64,000 nt of DNA from an uncultured Pelagibacteraceae bacterium (GCA_902576395.1 CACGVB010000002.1:1-64000); one strand, 5' to 3'; shown: positions 1 to 11,523, numbered from the stretch's first letter. The notes: generated from the sequence alone by a model not told the origin. Translations and numbers: made by a program.

Positions 1-861
1 CTAGATTATGATTTAATTGATATATTTAAAAATTGGTTCAACCCAGGATTTTTAAAACTAAGAAAAATAACTTGGGATACTAAAGCTGCAATTTTAGAAA
101 AATTATTGAAATACGAAAAAGTTCATTCAATGAAAGATATGAACGAGTTAAAAAGAAGGCTCGGAAAAGATAGAAGGTTTTTTGCTTATTTTCATCCTGC
201 CTTAGAAGATGAGCCTATTATATTTGTTGAAATTGCTTTAACAAAAGGATTAAGTCAATCGATACAAGAGTTGACAAGACCTTCAGATGAAAAAATAAAA
301 AACTATGATACAGCAACTTTCTATTCAATAAGTAACTGCCAAGATGGTTTATCAAGGGTAACTTTAGGAAATTTTTTAATTAAAAGAGTTGTATATGAGC
401 TTCAAGAAGAGCTTCCAGATATTAAATATTTTGGAACTTTGTCACCAATGGTTGGCTTTGCTAATTGGTTTAAAAAAATGGATAGCGCTCAAGTTGCAGA
501 GATTTTAAGTGAAGCAAATAAAAATAGCCTAGATTTTTTAAAGTCATCTGATTTAAAAATAGGAGATAAAAGAATTGCAGACAATAAGCCAATGATTAGT
601 AAACTTGCAGTAAATTATTTAACAAAACAGAAAAATGATTTTGGTTTTCCAATTAACGATGTTTGTAGATTTCATTTAAAAAATGGGGCTGATATTGATG
701 ACATTGCCATAAATGCAAATGTTTCAGAAATAGGCTTTAAAAGATCTTTTGGTGTAATGGTTAATTATCGATACGAATTGGCAAAAATTGAAAGAAATCA
801 CCAAGAATATGTAAACGAAAAGAAAGTTAATGTATCCAACAAAGTTAAAAAATATGTCTAA
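1..861 (+). CDS. malonyl-CoA decarboxylase, C-terminal part (5' truncated by window edge)
   Basis: Frame open from base 1 (LDYDLIDIFKNWFNPGFLKLRKITWDTKAAILEKLLKYEKVH...); MCD-like motifs incl. FHPALEDEPIIFVEIALTKG and YFGTLSPMVGFANWF. Confidence 0.9.
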   Translation, partial: LDYDLIDIFKNWFNPGFLKLRKITWDTKAAILEKLLKYEKVHSMKDMNELKRRLGKDRRFFAYFHPALEDEPIIFVEIALTKGLSQSIQELTRPSDEKIKNYDTATFYSISNCQDGLSRVTLGNFLIKRVVYELQEELPDIKYFGTLSPMVGFANWFKKMDSAQVAEILSEANKNSLDFLKSSDLKIGDKRIADNKPMISKLAVNYLTKQKNDFGFPINDVCRFHLKNGADIDDIAINANVSEIGFKRSFGVMVNYRYELAKIERNHQEYVNEKKVNVSNKVKKYV

Positions 862-1855
862 GATTAACAGATTGGTATCAGTTGCTCCTATGATGGACTG
901 CACAGATAGGCATGAAAGATACTTTTTAAGATTGATAAGTAAACATGTGCTTCTTTACACAGAAATGGTTGTTTCTGAAGCAATTGATAGAGGGGATAAA
1001 GATAAACTATTATCGTTTGATTTAAGAGAAAAACCAGTTGCTTTACAATTAGGAGGTTCTGCACCAAAATTATTATCAAATGCTGCAAAAATTGGTGAAG
1101 ATTATGGTTATGATGAAATTAATTTAAACTTAGGCTGTCCAAGTAAAAAAGTTCAAAAAAATAGATTTGGAGCGTGTTTAATCAAGGAACCTAATTTAGT
1201 GGCTGATTGTTTATCAAAAATGATTAATGCAACATCTTTGCCAGTCACAGTTAAGACTAGAATTGGTTATGATGATGTAGAAGACTACGAACATTTTTAT
1301 AATTTCATAAAAACTTTGAAGGAAACTGGGGTTAAAACTTTTATAATACATGCAAGAAAAGCTATGTTGGGTAAATTTACTCCTAAGCAAAACCTTAATA
1401 TACCTCCTTTGAAATATGATTATGTGTATAAACTAAAACAAGATTTCAAAGACCTTGAAATAATTATTAACGGTGGTGTCACTTCGACGGAAGAAGTAAA
1501 AGATCATTTAGTTAAAGTCGATGGAGCAATGATTGGAAGATCTGTTTATCATTCTCCTTACCTTTTAGCTGATATTGAAAAAGAAATATTCAACAATCAA
1601 AAAATTAAAGAACGGGAAGAAATTATTGAGGAGTTAATTGATTATGTTAAGGCTCAAGTAAAAATGGGTACAAGAGTAAATCAAGTTATGAGACATACAC
1701 TTGGTTTATTCCATGGACAAACAGGTTCAAGCCACTGGAAAAGATATTTAAGTGAAAATATGTGTGTAAGAGACGCGGATGTAAAAAAAATCGATCATAT
1801 TATGGATAAAGTTAGACTTTCTCCTAAATTACATTCGGCAGGTCGAATTGATTAA
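854..1855 (+). CDS. dusA: tRNA-dihydrouridine synthase A
   Basis: VAPMMDCTDRHERYFLR, NLNLGCPSKKVQ, GAMIGRSVYHSPY motifs; ATG at 854 preferred to ORF start 830. Confidence 0.92.
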   Translation: MSKINRLVSVAPMMDCTDRHERYFLRLISKHVLLYTEMVVSEAIDRGDKDKLLSFDLREKPVALQLGGSAPKLLSNAAKIGEDYGYDEINLNLGCPSKKVQKNRFGACLIKEPNLVADCLSKMINATSLPVTVKTRIGYDDVEDYEHFYNFIKTLKETGVKTFIIHARKAMLGKFTPKQNLNIPPLKYDYVYKLKQDFKDLEIIINGGVTSTEEVKDHLVKVDGAMIGRSVYHSPYLLADIEKEIFNNQKIKEREEIIEELIDYVKAQVKMGTRVNQVMRHTLGLFHGQTGSSHWKRYLSENMCVRDADVKKIDHIMDKVRLSPKLHSAGRID

Positions 1856-2678
1856 TACCATTCTTTCTAATCAGTATTATCTTTTAATTTTATTAATGGT
1901 AGTAACTGCATTTCCAGTTGGATTTTTTGCAGGTTATTTTGGGATAGGTGGAGGTCTAATATCTGTACCTGTACTTTTTTTTATTTTTGAAACCACAGAT
2001 GTTGATAAATCTTATTTGATGCATCTTTCAGTCGGAACTGCTTTTTCTATTACAATTTTTACTGCCTTTGTTTCAGTTATGACTCATAGAAAACACAAAG
2101 CTGTAGATATAAATATTTTAAAAACTTATGGACTATTTGTTATATTTGGGGTTTTATTGGGCACTTATATGGCAGCATTATTAAACACTAAATCTTTAGT
2201 TTTATTTTTTGCTGTAGTTGTATATTTTTTTGGTGGATATTTATTACTAGTAAAACAGGAGTTAAAGAAAAATAAAAAATTTAAGTTTCTACCTAGAGCA
2301 ACTTTTGGTTTTATTTCAGGTTTTATATCTGCACCTATGGGCATTACGGGAGCTATGATGAATGTTCCAATCCTAAGATATTTTGGATATCCTATAAGTA
2401 GAGCAATAGGAAGTTCTGCTGCTATAGGATTTGTAATAGCCACAATCGGCTCAATTGGGTTTTTAACATCTGGTTTTTTGCTAAATGCAAATCTTCCTTT
2501 AAGTATAGGTTTCGTAAATATTCCTGCTTTTTTGATATTTATTCCAATTACATCTTTTATGGCTCGAGTTGGTGCAAATATGGTTCACACTACTGACAAA
2601 AATAAAACTCAAAGAATGTTTGGGGTATTTTTATATGTAATAGGTACTCTCTTTTTAATTAGGTTCTTAGATCTTTAA
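1848..2678 (+). CDS. sulfite exporter TauE/SafE family membrane protein
   Basis: GFFAGYFGIGGGLISVPVL and APMGITGAMMNVPILR repeats typical of the TauE family; multi-TM. Confidence 0.88.
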   Translation: MINTILSNQYYLLILLMVVTAFPVGFFAGYFGIGGGLISVPVLFFIFETTDVDKSYLMHLSVGTAFSITIFTAFVSVMTHRKHKAVDINILKTYGLFVIFGVLLGTYMAALLNTKSLVLFFAVVVYFFGGYLLLVKQELKKNKKFKFLPRATFGFISGFISAPMGITGAMMNVPILRYFGYPISRAIGSSAAIGFVIATIGSIGFLTSGFLLNANLPLSIGFVNIPAFLIFIPITSFMARVGANMVHTTDKNKTQRMFGVFLYVIGTLFLIRFLDL

Positions 2679-4133
2679 TTAAATCTTTTGATCGTATTCG
2701 CCTATTTTACCAGTTTTTTGCAGTAAATCGTCAATAAATTCGAAAATTTTTTTCTTTCTTTCATCAGATGTTGGACTTTCTGTAACGACTACTAGCGAAG
2801 GTTTATTAGATGAAGCCCTTATTAAACCCCAAGAGCCGTCTTTGAAAGAAAATCTGATACCATTTACTGTAAGTATGTCCTCAATTTCTTGACTATCAAT
2901 TTGAAAATTATTTGTTTTTAAATCCTCAATTTGTTTAATTATTTCTTCAACAACTTGATATTTTTCATTATCTTCACAAAAAGGAGCCATGGTAGGTGAT
3001 TGATATGTATTAGGTAATTCAGTTATGATCTCACTCATTTTTTTATGATTATTATTTAGTAAATGGCAAACTTGAATAGCTGAATTTATACCATCATCAT
3101 ATCCGTAACCTAAAGGTTTGTTAAAAAAGAAATGACCACTTTTTTCAAAGCCTGCAAGTGCTTTTTCATTATTTACTTTTCTTTTGATATGGGAATGTCC
3201 AGTTTTCCAATACAATGTTTCACACGAGTTATTTTTCAAAATTTCATCTGTTGAATACAGCCCAGTTGATTTAACATCTACAACAAATTTAGAACCCTTG
3301 TGGTTTGAAGATAAGTTCCTTGCAATCAATAATCCAATTTTATCTGAAAAAATTTCATTACCATCGTTATCTATTACACCTACACGATCACCATCTCCAT
3401 CAAATCCAAATCCGATATCAGCATTATTATCTTTTACAGATTTACTTATTGCATGTAACATTTCAAGATCTTCAGGGTTAGGATTATACTTTGGAAAAGT
3501 ATAGTCCAAATTGCAATCTAGCTCTATTACATCACATCCTATTCCTCTTAAAATATCCGGTGCAAATATTCCTGCTGTTCCATTGCCACAGGCAACTACA
3601 GCTTTAATTTTTTTTTTTATTTTATTTTTATTTATAAGATCATCTTTATATACACTTTGAAAATCACTAATTTCTTTTTCATTTCCTTGACCTTCAATAA
3701 ATTTATTATTTAAGGTTATATCTTTTAATTCTTTCATCTCTTCCGGTGCATGTGTTAGTCCTTTTTTTATTCCCATCTTTACACCTGTCCAACCATTTTC
3801 ATTATGACTTGCTGTCACCATTGCAACAGCATCACTTTCTAAATTGAATTGTGCAAAATAAACCATCGGCGATAACGCTAATCCCACATCTTCAACATAA
3901 CAACCTGTTGATATTAGTCCTGTTTTCAAAGCTGATTTTATTTCTTCACTATAAGATCTGTAATCATGACCAACTATGATTCTTGGATTACTTTTATTTG
4001 TATGACTAATGATCTGCGTTCCTAAACCTTTCCCCAAATTTGTCACACCTTCTAAATTTATATTATCAGGGTACAACCATCGCGCGTCGTACTCTCTAAA
4101 GCCAAAAGGATCAATTTTTATTGAATTTTTCAT
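2679..4133 (-). CDS. phosphomannomutase/phosphoglucomutase
   Basis: TASHNENGWTG (phosphoserine loop), GFDGDGDRVGVID (metal loop), GFEKSGHFFF motifs. Confidence 0.92.
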   Translation of the reverse strand: MKNSIKIDPFGFREYDARWLYPDNINLEGVTNLGKGLGTQIISHTNKSNPRIIVGHDYRSYSEEIKSALKTGLISTGCYVEDVGLALSPMVYFAQFNLESDAVAMVTASHNENGWTGVKMGIKKGLTHAPEEMKELKDITLNNKFIEGQGNEKEISDFQSVYKDDLINKNKIKKKIKAVVACGNGTAGIFAPDILRGIGCDVIELDCNLDYTFPKYNPNPEDLEMLHAISKSVKDNNADIGFGFDGDGDRVGVIDNDGNEIFSDKIGLLIARNLSSNHKGSKFVVDVKSTGLYSTDEILKNNSCETLYWKTGHSHIKRKVNNEKALAGFEKSGHFFFNKPLGYGYDDGINSAIQVCHLLNNNHKKMSEIITELPNTYQSPTMAPFCEDNEKYQVVEEIIKQIEDLKTNNFQIDSQEIEDILTVNGIRFSFKDGSWGLIRASSNKPSLVVVTESPTSDERKKKIFEFIDDLLQKTGKIGEYDQKI

Positions 4134-4241
4134 GTTAATATTTTTATATTTTGTTTATTTTTTTATTGATAATTTTTTTCTTAAGTTCTATAAATGTTCT
4201 ATTGATTTGTTGGTCATATAGTATATTTACCAAACCATCAT

Positions 4242-4272
4242 ACAACATCTAGTTGTTTTACTTAATTAAGTA
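4242..4272. promoter_or_regulatory. two adjacent palindromes upstream of nrdA (ACAACATCTAGTTGT at 4242-4256; TACTTAATTAAGTA at 4259-4272); candidate regulator sites
   Basis: Perfect inverted repeats read in the sequence about 20-50 bp upstream of the nrdA start; identity as NrdR-type boxes is inference. Confidence 0.35.
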
Positions 4273-4292
4273 TAGTACAAAAAAGGAGCTAA

Positions 4293-6230
4293 ATGAACAA
4301 GATTTTATCACAAGCTATTAGGAAAGCTGTCTCTGATTATACACCAAATGTGAATCAAGATTCTAAAGATAAAAGATTAGATTTATTTTCTCTCAATAGC
4401 GAAACAGAACTATTTCAAAATTCAAAAGGCATAACAATTAAAATTGATAGAAGCAGAGACGATAATTTAACTGACTTTGGAAAAGCTACTCTTAGAGATA
4501 GATATTTGGGTGCTAACGAATCTTTTCAAGATTTGTTTGCTAGAGTTGCAAGCCATTATGCTGATGATAACTTGCACGCTCAAAGATTATATAATTACAT
4601 TAGTAATCTTTGGTTCATGCCAGCAACACCAGTTTTATCAAATGGAGGAACTACAAGAGGATTGCCAATATCTTGTTTTTTAAACGAAGCTAGCGATAGT
4701 CTTAACGGTATTCTTGATCTATGGAGTGAGAACGTTTGGCTTGCGGCACGTGGTGGTGGTATAGGAAGTTACTGGGGAAACCTTAGATCAATAGGAGAGA
4801 AAATTGGAAGAGTTGGTAAAACTTCAGGTATAATTCCTTTTATAAAGGTAATGGACTCTTTAACAATGGCAATTAGCCAGGGTTCATTAAGAAGAGGTTC
4901 TGCGGCCTGCTATATACCAATAGATCATCCAGAAATTGAAGAGTTTATTGAGATGAGAAGACCAACTGGAGGAGATCCTAATAGAAAATCATTAAATTTA
5001 CACCACGGTGTTTTAGTTTCAGATGCTTTCATGAGAGCCGTTGAATTAGATGAACAATGGGGACTTAAAAGTCCAAAAGATGGAGCAGTACAAGCAACTG
5101 TATCAGCAAGAAATTTATGGATAAGACTACTTACAGCAAGAATTGAAACAGGAGAACCGTATATTATATTCATCGATACTGTTAATAGACAAATTCCCCA
5201 ACATCATAAATTAGCAGGTCTTACCGTTAAAACTTCAAATCTGTGCAGCGAGATAACTCTTCCTACTGGAATTGATAAAGACGGCAAAGATAGAACTGCA
5301 GTATGCTGTTTATCATCTTTAAATGTTGAAAAATATGATGACTGGAAAGATGATGAAAATTTCATAGGTGATGTGATGAGATTTTTAGATAATGTAATGA
5401 CAGATTTCATTGAAAACGCACCAGAGCAATTTAGTGATGCTACTTACTCAGCAATGAGAGAAAGAAGTGTAGGATTGGGTGTGATGGGACTTCATTCTTA
5501 TTATCAAAAGAAAATGATCCCAATCGAATCTGTTATGAGTAAAGCTTGGAATAAAAAGATTTTTGAGCATATTCATAAAAATGTTGATAAGGCATCAAAA
5601 GATTTAGCTGAGGAAAGAGGACCATGTCCAGATGCTTCTGATTATGGTATAATGGAGAGATTTTCTAACAAAACTGCAATAGCCCCTACAGCTTCTATAT
5701 CAATAATATGTGGTGGAACGTCTCCAGGTGTCGAGCCAATTGCTGCTAATAGCTTTACACATAAAACTCTTTCAGGATCTTTTAACGTACGTAATAAATA
5801 TTTAAGACAACTATTAGAAAAACACGGAAAAGATACAGATGAAGTTTGGTCAAGTATTACGACTAACCAAGGATCAGTATCACATTTAGATTTTTTAACT
5901 CAAGATGAAAAAGATGTTTTTAAAACAGCTTTTGAGTTAGATCAAAGATGGCTTGTTGATTTAAGTGCAGACAGAACACCTCACATTTCTCAAGCTCAAT
6001 CTATTAACTTATTTTTACCTGCAGATGTACATAAAAGAGATTTGCATCAAATTCACTTCCAAGCTTGGAAGAAAGGATTGAAGAGTCTTTATTACTGTAG
6101 GTCTAAATCAATACAACGTGCTGAAAATGTTAATGATGCAAATTCAACTGACATTGCAGCAAACGTTTATAAATCAAAAGATGAAAGTAATAACCAACAA
6201 GATTATGAGGAGTGTTTATCATGTCAGTAG
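4293..6230 (+). CDS. nrdA: ribonucleoside-diphosphate reductase alpha subunit
   Basis: RNR large-subunit motifs (NLCSEITLPT, ATASISIICGGTSPGVEP) and C-terminal CLSCQ redox pair; good SD aaaggagct. Confidence 0.95.
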   Translation: MNKILSQAIRKAVSDYTPNVNQDSKDKRLDLFSLNSETELFQNSKGITIKIDRSRDDNLTDFGKATLRDRYLGANESFQDLFARVASHYADDNLHAQRLYNYISNLWFMPATPVLSNGGTTRGLPISCFLNEASDSLNGILDLWSENVWLAARGGGIGSYWGNLRSIGEKIGRVGKTSGIIPFIKVMDSLTMAISQGSLRRGSAACYIPIDHPEIEEFIEMRRPTGGDPNRKSLNLHHGVLVSDAFMRAVELDEQWGLKSPKDGAVQATVSARNLWIRLLTARIETGEPYIIFIDTVNRQIPQHHKLAGLTVKTSNLCSEITLPTGIDKDGKDRTAVCCLSSLNVEKYDDWKDDENFIGDVMRFLDNVMTDFIENAPEQFSDATYSAMRERSVGLGVMGLHSYYQKKMIPIESVMSKAWNKKIFEHIHKNVDKASKDLAEERGPCPDASDYGIMERFSNKTAIAPTASISIICGGTSPGVEPIAANSFTHKTLSGSFNVRNKYLRQLLEKHGKDTDEVWSSITTNQGSVSHLDFLTQDEKDVFKTAFELDQRWLVDLSADRTPHISQAQSINLFLPADVHKRDLHQIHFQAWKKGLKSLYYCRSKSIQRAENVNDANSTDIAANVYKSKDESNNQQDYEECLSCQ

Positions 6231-7228
6231 CAGAAAAAATTAATAAAGAAATAATTCAACCAAAAAAAATGGGTCTGTTAGTTGAGAACCCAGTTTACAA
6301 ACCTTTTAGATATCCATGGTGCTATGATGCATGGTTAACTCAACAAAGAATTCATTGGCTACCAGAAGAGGTTCCATTAGGAGATGATGTAAGAGACTGG
6401 CAAAAAAACTTGTCACAACCAGAAAAGAACTTATTAACTCAAATTTTTAGATTTTTTACTCAAGCAGATGTTGAAGTTAATAACTGTTACTTAAGACATT
6501 ACACAACTGTATTTAAACCAACTGAAGTACTAATGATGATGACTGCATTTGCATCTATGGAAACTGTTCATGTTGCAGCTTATTCACATCTTTTAGATAC
6601 AATTGGAATGCCTGAGTCCGAATATTCAGCTTTTATGAAGTATAAAGAGATGAAAGATAAATACGATTACATGCAAAACTTCAATGTAAATTCGAAAGAA
6701 GATATTGCAAAAACTGTTGCAGTATTTAGTGCATTCACAGAAGGTCTACAATTATTTGCAAGCTTTGCAATCTTACTTAACTTCCCAAGACATAATAAGA
6801 TGAAGGGTATGGGCCAAATTGTTACTTGGTCAGTAAGAGACGAAACACTTCACTGCAATTCAATGATTAGAGTCTTTAAGGAGTTTATTAAAGAGAATCC
6901 TGAAATATGGACGTCACAACTTAAAAAAGAACTTTATGAAGCTTGCAGAACAATCGTTGAGCATGAAGATTCTTTTATTGATTTAGCTTTTGAAATGGGT
7001 CCAATGGAAGGTTTAACCGCGAAAGAAGTTAAAGAATATATAAGATTTATTGCAAATAGAAGATTGGATCAATTAGGTTTAGAGCCAATTTATGATGTTC
7101 AAAAAAATCCATTAACATGGCTTGATACCATGCTGAATGCAGTGGAACATATGAACTTCTTTGAGGGTAGAGCTACAGAATATTCTAAAGCATCTACAAG
7201 AGGATCTTGGACAGAAGCTTTTTCTTAA
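6221..7228 (+). CDS. nrdB: ribonucleoside-diphosphate reductase beta subunit
   Basis: Ferritin-like R2 motifs ASMETVHVAAYSH (Tyr present) and WSVRDETLHCNSM. Confidence 0.95.
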   Translation: MSVAEKINKEIIQPKKMGLLVENPVYKPFRYPWCYDAWLTQQRIHWLPEEVPLGDDVRDWQKNLSQPEKNLLTQIFRFFTQADVEVNNCYLRHYTTVFKPTEVLMMMTAFASMETVHVAAYSHLLDTIGMPESEYSAFMKYKEMKDKYDYMQNFNVNSKEDIAKTVAVFSAFTEGLQLFASFAILLNFPRHNKMKGMGQIVTWSVRDETLHCNSMIRVFKEFIKENPEIWTSQLKKELYEACRTIVEHEDSFIDLAFEMGPMEGLTAKEVKEYIRFIANRRLDQLGLEPIYDVQKNPLTWLDTMLNAVEHMNFFEGRATEYSKASTRGSWTEAFS

Positions 7229-7230
7229 GA

Positions 7231-8355
7231 TTATCTTTGATTTAATTGCAAAACTTTACGGTGCTTGCTACCTTTATAGCTTGCTAAAGGTCTAATAAGT
7301 TTATTAGCAGCATGCTGCTCAATAATATGAGCTGACCAACCTGTAATTCTTGAAATTACAAATATTGGTGTGAAGAAATCAGTATCAAATCCCATTAGAT
7401 GATAGGTAGGACCAGTAGGATAGTCTACATTTGGATATATGTTTTTTCGATCTATCATTACTTTTTCTACAATATCGTAGATTTTTTCAAACTTTTTATC
7501 TTTTTTGATTTTAGCAACTTTTCCAAAATATTCTCTCATTGTAGGAACTCTTGAATCTCCACTTTTATAAACTCTATGACCAAATCCCATTACAACATCT
7601 TTATTATCTAGCGCTTTATTTATCCATTTAAGTGCATTCTCTGGTTTTTTGATTTTATTCATCATATGCATGACTTCTTCATTAGCACCTCCATGAAGAG
7701 GTCCTTTTAAACTTGCTATTGCACCAGTGATTGCGCCATGAATATCAGATAGACTACTTGTTATTGTTCTAGCTGTAAAAGTTGAAACATTAAAACTATG
7801 TTCTGCATATAGGATTAAAGAAACATCAAAAGCTTTAACTATATCTTTGTTTGGTACTTTGCCAAAACACATATGAAAAAAGTTTTCAGAAAATGAAAGT
7901 TTACTTTTTGGAGGTATAATTCTCTTTCCTTTTCTTGCTCTATAAAATGCAGCAAGTGCAACAGGCATTTTAGCAAAAATTCTCATTACTTTTCTCATAT
8001 TTGCTTTAGGGGAATTATCTTTTGTTTCTTTATCCTCTAGTCCCATGATACTCACTGCTGTCCTTGCTACATCCATTGGATGTGCTTTCTTTGGAAATTT
8101 TTTAATATCATCTAATAATGTTTTAGATAATTTTCTTTCTTTTCTCTCTTCTTTTTCAAATTTTTTTAATTGTTTTTTACTTGGAAGTTCACCATTTAAA
8201 ATAAGATAAGCTACTTCCTCAAATTTACACTTTGCGCACAAATCTTGAGCAGCATATCCTCTATAAGTCAAAGAATTAATCTCTGGCATTACTTTAGAAA
8301 CTTCTGTTTCGTCAACAACTATACCCAGTAAACCTTTTTTGATTTCTTCACTCAT
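7231..8355 (-). CDS. prpC: 2-methylcitrate synthase/citrate synthase family
   Basis: Citrate synthase motifs GPLHGGANEEV, GFGHRVYKSGDSR; next to prpB/prpD. Confidence 0.88.
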   Translation of the reverse strand: MSEEIKKGLLGIVVDETEVSKVMPEINSLTYRGYAAQDLCAKCKFEEVAYLILNGELPSKKQLKKFEKEERKERKLSKTLLDDIKKFPKKAHPMDVARTAVSIMGLEDKETKDNSPKANMRKVMRIFAKMPVALAAFYRARKGKRIIPPKSKLSFSENFFHMCFGKVPNKDIVKAFDVSLILYAEHSFNVSTFTARTITSSLSDIHGAITGAIASLKGPLHGGANEEVMHMMNKIKKPENALKWINKALDNKDVVMGFGHRVYKSGDSRVPTMREYFGKVAKIKKDKKFEKIYDIVEKVMIDRKNIYPNVDYPTGPTYHLMGFDTDFFTPIFVISRITGWSAHIIEQHAANKLIRPLASYKGSKHRKVLQLNQR

Positions 8356-9251
8356 TATTCGTGTCCATCAGTATTAAAATTATAAATTTTTTCGTCTAAA
8401 GAATTATATTTTTCGTATTCTACTAAATCATACAACCTTTTCCGCGTTTGCATTTTATCAATAATATTGTTTTGATGTCCATCAGCAAAAATGGCACGTA
8501 AACCATCCTCTACATTTTTCATTGCTAATCTTTGAGTGGAAACTGGATAAATAACAATATTATATCCCAAGTTTTCAAGTTGTTTATAATTGAGTAGTTT
8601 AGATTTTCCAAACTCTGTCATGTTAGCTAAAAGATAACAATCAAGGGATTTTCTAACTAATTCAAATTCTTTCTCATCTTTTAAAGCTTCTGGAAATATT
8701 ACTTCAGCACCTGCATCAACATATGCTTTACATCTATCAATCATACTTTCTATTCCTTCTACACTTTTTGCATCAGATCTAGCTATAATTTTGAAATTTT
8801 TATCTTTTCTAGCGCTAACACATTCCTTAATTTTAGAGACCATTTTTTCTTTAGTTATCAGTTCCTTATTATCTAGGTGACCACATCTTTTCTGCTCAAT
8901 TTGATCTTCCAAATGAACAGCCGCAACTCCAAACTCTTCAAATGTCTCAATAGTCTCTTTGCAGGATTTAAATCCAGTATCAATATCAACAATTGTTGGA
9001 AGGTTTGTTACTCTCGAGATAAGATAAGATCTAGTGCTTACATCCTGAAGTGTTGTTAGACCAATATCAGGAAATCCTAAATCATTCGCCATTACACCAC
9101 CAGATATATAAACAGCATCGTAACCGATTTCCTCTATTAATTTAGCTGTTAATGGATTGTACGCACCAGGTACTCTTAGAATTTTATTGGATTTAAGTTT
9201 GGTGTCTAGATCAATTCTTTTTTGTGTTAAATCTTTATCAACAAAATGCAT
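8355..9251 (-). CDS. prpB: methylisocitrate lyase
   Basis: PEP mutase/ICL family: GAYNPLTAKLIEEIGYDAVYISGG, DIDTGF, EDQIEQKRCGHL. Confidence 0.92.
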   Translation of the reverse strand: MHFVDKDLTQKRIDLDTKLKSNKILRVPGAYNPLTAKLIEEIGYDAVYISGGVMANDLGFPDIGLTTLQDVSTRSYLISRVTNLPTIVDIDTGFKSCKETIETFEEFGVAAVHLEDQIEQKRCGHLDNKELITKEKMVSKIKECVSARKDKNFKIIARSDAKSVEGIESMIDRCKAYVDAGAEVIFPEALKDEKEFELVRKSLDCYLLANMTEFGKSKLLNYKQLENLGYNIVIYPVSTQRLAMKNVEDGLRAIFADGHQNNIIDKMQTRKRLYDLVEYEKYNSLDEKIYNFNTDGHE

Positions 9252-10754
9252 TTAAAAAATCCCTTTTTTATTATTTTTCTTTAAATATTTTCTACTTACC
9301 TCGATATTTAATTTATTAAGACTTCCTTTTTTTAACTTTTTAAGATTTTGTACAGTTTTTATAAATCTATCACTTTCTTTTTTTGATAATATTTTATTAG
9401 TTAATGTTAAAAATTTCTTAATATAATCTTTTCTTTGAAAAGGTCTTGCTCCGTATGGATGTGCATCAGCTCTTTCAAGCTCCTCAGATATTTTTTTTCC
9501 GTTATTTAAAGTAACGACAACTTTTGCTCCAAATGATTTCTTTTGTGGATCTGGATGATGATATTTTTTTGTCCATTTTTTATCTTCATGTGTTTTTATA
9601 GATTTCCATATTTTTATAGTACTTTTTCTGTTAGCTCTTGATTTTGTATATGATTTTACATGATGCCAGTCTGCATCCTCTAAGGCTACTGCAAATATAT
9701 ACATTATCGAATGGTCTAATGTTTCTCTAGATGCATTAGGGTCCATCTTTTGAGGATCATTTGCACCAGTGCCTATTACGTGATGTGTATGGTGACTGGT
9801 GTAAATATCTATTTTTTTTATACTTTTTAAATCTAAAATTTTTTTATTTAATATTTTACCTATATCTATTAATGCCTGGGCTTGATATTCTGCTGAATAT
9901 TCTTTTGTATACGTTTCTAGGATAGCTTTTTTTGGCTCATTTTTTTTTGGTAATGGCACATTATATTTTGCATTTTTTCCATTTAATATGCGTGCAATTA
10001 CACTGTCTTCTCCTTCATAAATAGGACTAGGAGCTCCTTCACCTCTCATAGCTCTATCAACTGCTTCAATTGCTAATTTACCTGCATGTGCTGGTGCATA
10101 AGCTTTCCAGCTCGAAATTTCACCTTTTCTTGACTGACGTGTAGAAATAGTTACATGAAGAGCTTGTTGAACAGCCTGATATATAGTTTCTGTATTTAAT
10201 TTTAACATTGAGCCAATTCCAGCAGCAACGCTTGGTCCTAAATGTCCAATGTGATCTATTTTATGTTTATGAAGACAAATGCCTTTAACTAAATTTACCT
10301 GAACTTCATAAGCTGTTATAATTCCTCTTAAAAGGTCTATTCCACTTTTTTTTAGTTTTTGACCAACGGCTAAAATTGGAGGAATATTATCACCTGGGTG
10401 ACTATAGTCTGCGGCTAAAAAAGTGTCATGAAAATCTAACTCCCTAACAGCTGTTCCATTTGCCCATGCCGCCCATTCTGCATCAAATTTTATTTTTGAA
10501 TTAACCCCAAATAAAGTTGAGCCATTATTTCTTAAATGACCTTTCGCCATTTCACGTGCTGATATAACTGGATTTCTATTTAATGAAGCTATTGCAACAG
10601 AAGCGTTATCAATAATTCTGTTAATTGACATCTCAATTGCATCATTATTTAATTTAGCATTATCAGATGCTATTTCTGCAATTTTCCAAGCTAATTGCTT
10701 TTTCTTTGGTAGAGCAATTTTTGATGGATAAACTTTTACTTTGTGTAATATCAA
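9252..10754 (-). CDS. prpD: 2-methylcitrate dehydratase (MmgE/PrpD family)
   Basis: MmgE/PrpD family features ([28 protein letters not shown]), cluster context. Confidence 0.92.
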   Translation of the reverse strand: MILHKVKVYPSKIALPKKKQLAWKIAEIASDNAKLNNDAIEMSINRIIDNASVAIASLNRNPVISAREMAKGHLRNNGSTLFGVNSKIKFDAEWAAWANGTAVRELDFHDTFLAADYSHPGDNIPPILAVGQKLKKSGIDLLRGIITAYEVQVNLVKGICLHKHKIDHIGHLGPSVAAGIGSMLKLNTETIYQAVQQALHVTISTRQSRKGEISSWKAYAPAHAGKLAIEAVDRAMRGEGAPSPIYEGEDSVIARILNGKNAKYNVPLPKKNEPKKAILETYTKEYSAEYQAQALIDIGKILNKKILDLKSIKKIDIYTSHHTHHVIGTGANDPQKMDPNASRETLDHSIMYIFAVALEDADWHHVKSYTKSRANRKSTIKIWKSIKTHEDKKWTKKYHHPDPQKKSFGAKVVVTLNNGKKISEELERADAHPYGARPFQRKDYIKKFLTLTNKILSKKESDRFIKTVQNLKKLKKGSLNKLNIEVSRKYLKKNNKKGIF

Positions 10755-10768
10755 AATATTTCCTTTTT

Positions 10769-11455
10769 TTAATTAATATACGGCAACACTAATTTTTCCA
10801 AATTAATAAAATTTTTAACAAGATAATTGTGATAAATTTCATCAGGATTTTTATCAGTATAACCACCCTCAACTAAAATAAAGGGCATATCCGCAGCTTT
10901 AGCAGACTCAGCGTCTGTTTCACTATCACCAACCATAATCGTTTTTTTAACGTCTCCCTGTAAGATTTCTACTACACTAGTTAAATGTCTTGGATCTGGT
11001 TTGCAGTACTCAAATGTATTATAACCTGCAACATATTCAAAAAAATCATAAATTTTTATTTGTTTTAGAAGATCAACAGCCAAATGCTCTGTTTTGTTTG
11101 TGCATACTGCCATTGAAATATTATTTTTTTTACACCAAAGTAGAAATTTACTTACACCCTTGATTAGTTTGCTTTCCTTTGCAATATTTTTACTATAATA
11201 GTCTATAAATTCCTTTACCATTTCTGATTTAATTTTATCATCGTCAATTTTTTTTAGTTCTTTTTTTGCTTGATTCCACAAAGATCTACCAATCATTGAC
11301 TCAGCGCCTTTGCCAACTAAATTTCTTATTTCTTCTGTTGATCGTGTTTCGTAGCCAAATTCATTCATCACATGATTATGAGCATTCATTAAATCTGGAG
11401 CTGTATCAATTAGAGTTCCATCTAGATCAAAAAGAATGGTTAATTTTTGGTTCAT
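10769..11455 (-). CDS. gph: HAD-family phosphoglycolate phosphatase
   Basis: [40 protein letters not shown]. Confidence 0.88.
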   Translation of the reverse strand: MNQKLTILFDLDGTLIDTAPDLMNAHNHVMNEFGYETRSTEEIRNLVGKGAESMIGRSLWNQAKKELKKIDDDKIKSEMVKEFIDYYSKNIAKESKLIKGVSKFLLWCKKNNISMAVCTNKTEHLAVDLLKQIKIYDFFEYVAGYNTFEYCKPDPRHLTSVVEILQGDVKKTIMVGDSETDAESAKAADMPFILVEGGYTDKNPDEIYHNYLVKNFINLEKLVLPYIN

Positions 11456-11523
11456 TTAAAAGTATTATTAAGAAATATATTGTGAATTAATTTAACTAAT
11501 ACTCAAATATATAAAAATATCAA

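Noticed and set aside
888-1088. Antisense ORF (66 aa) opposite dusA
   Set aside because: Lies fully inside a well-supported CDS; no SD; composition of an AT-rich shadow ORF
3184-3504. 106-aa plus-strand ORF opposite phosphomannomutase (also 4009-4221, 4925-5173, 5204-5410)
   Set aside because: Shadow ORFs on the opposite strand of conserved genes with no recognisable motif
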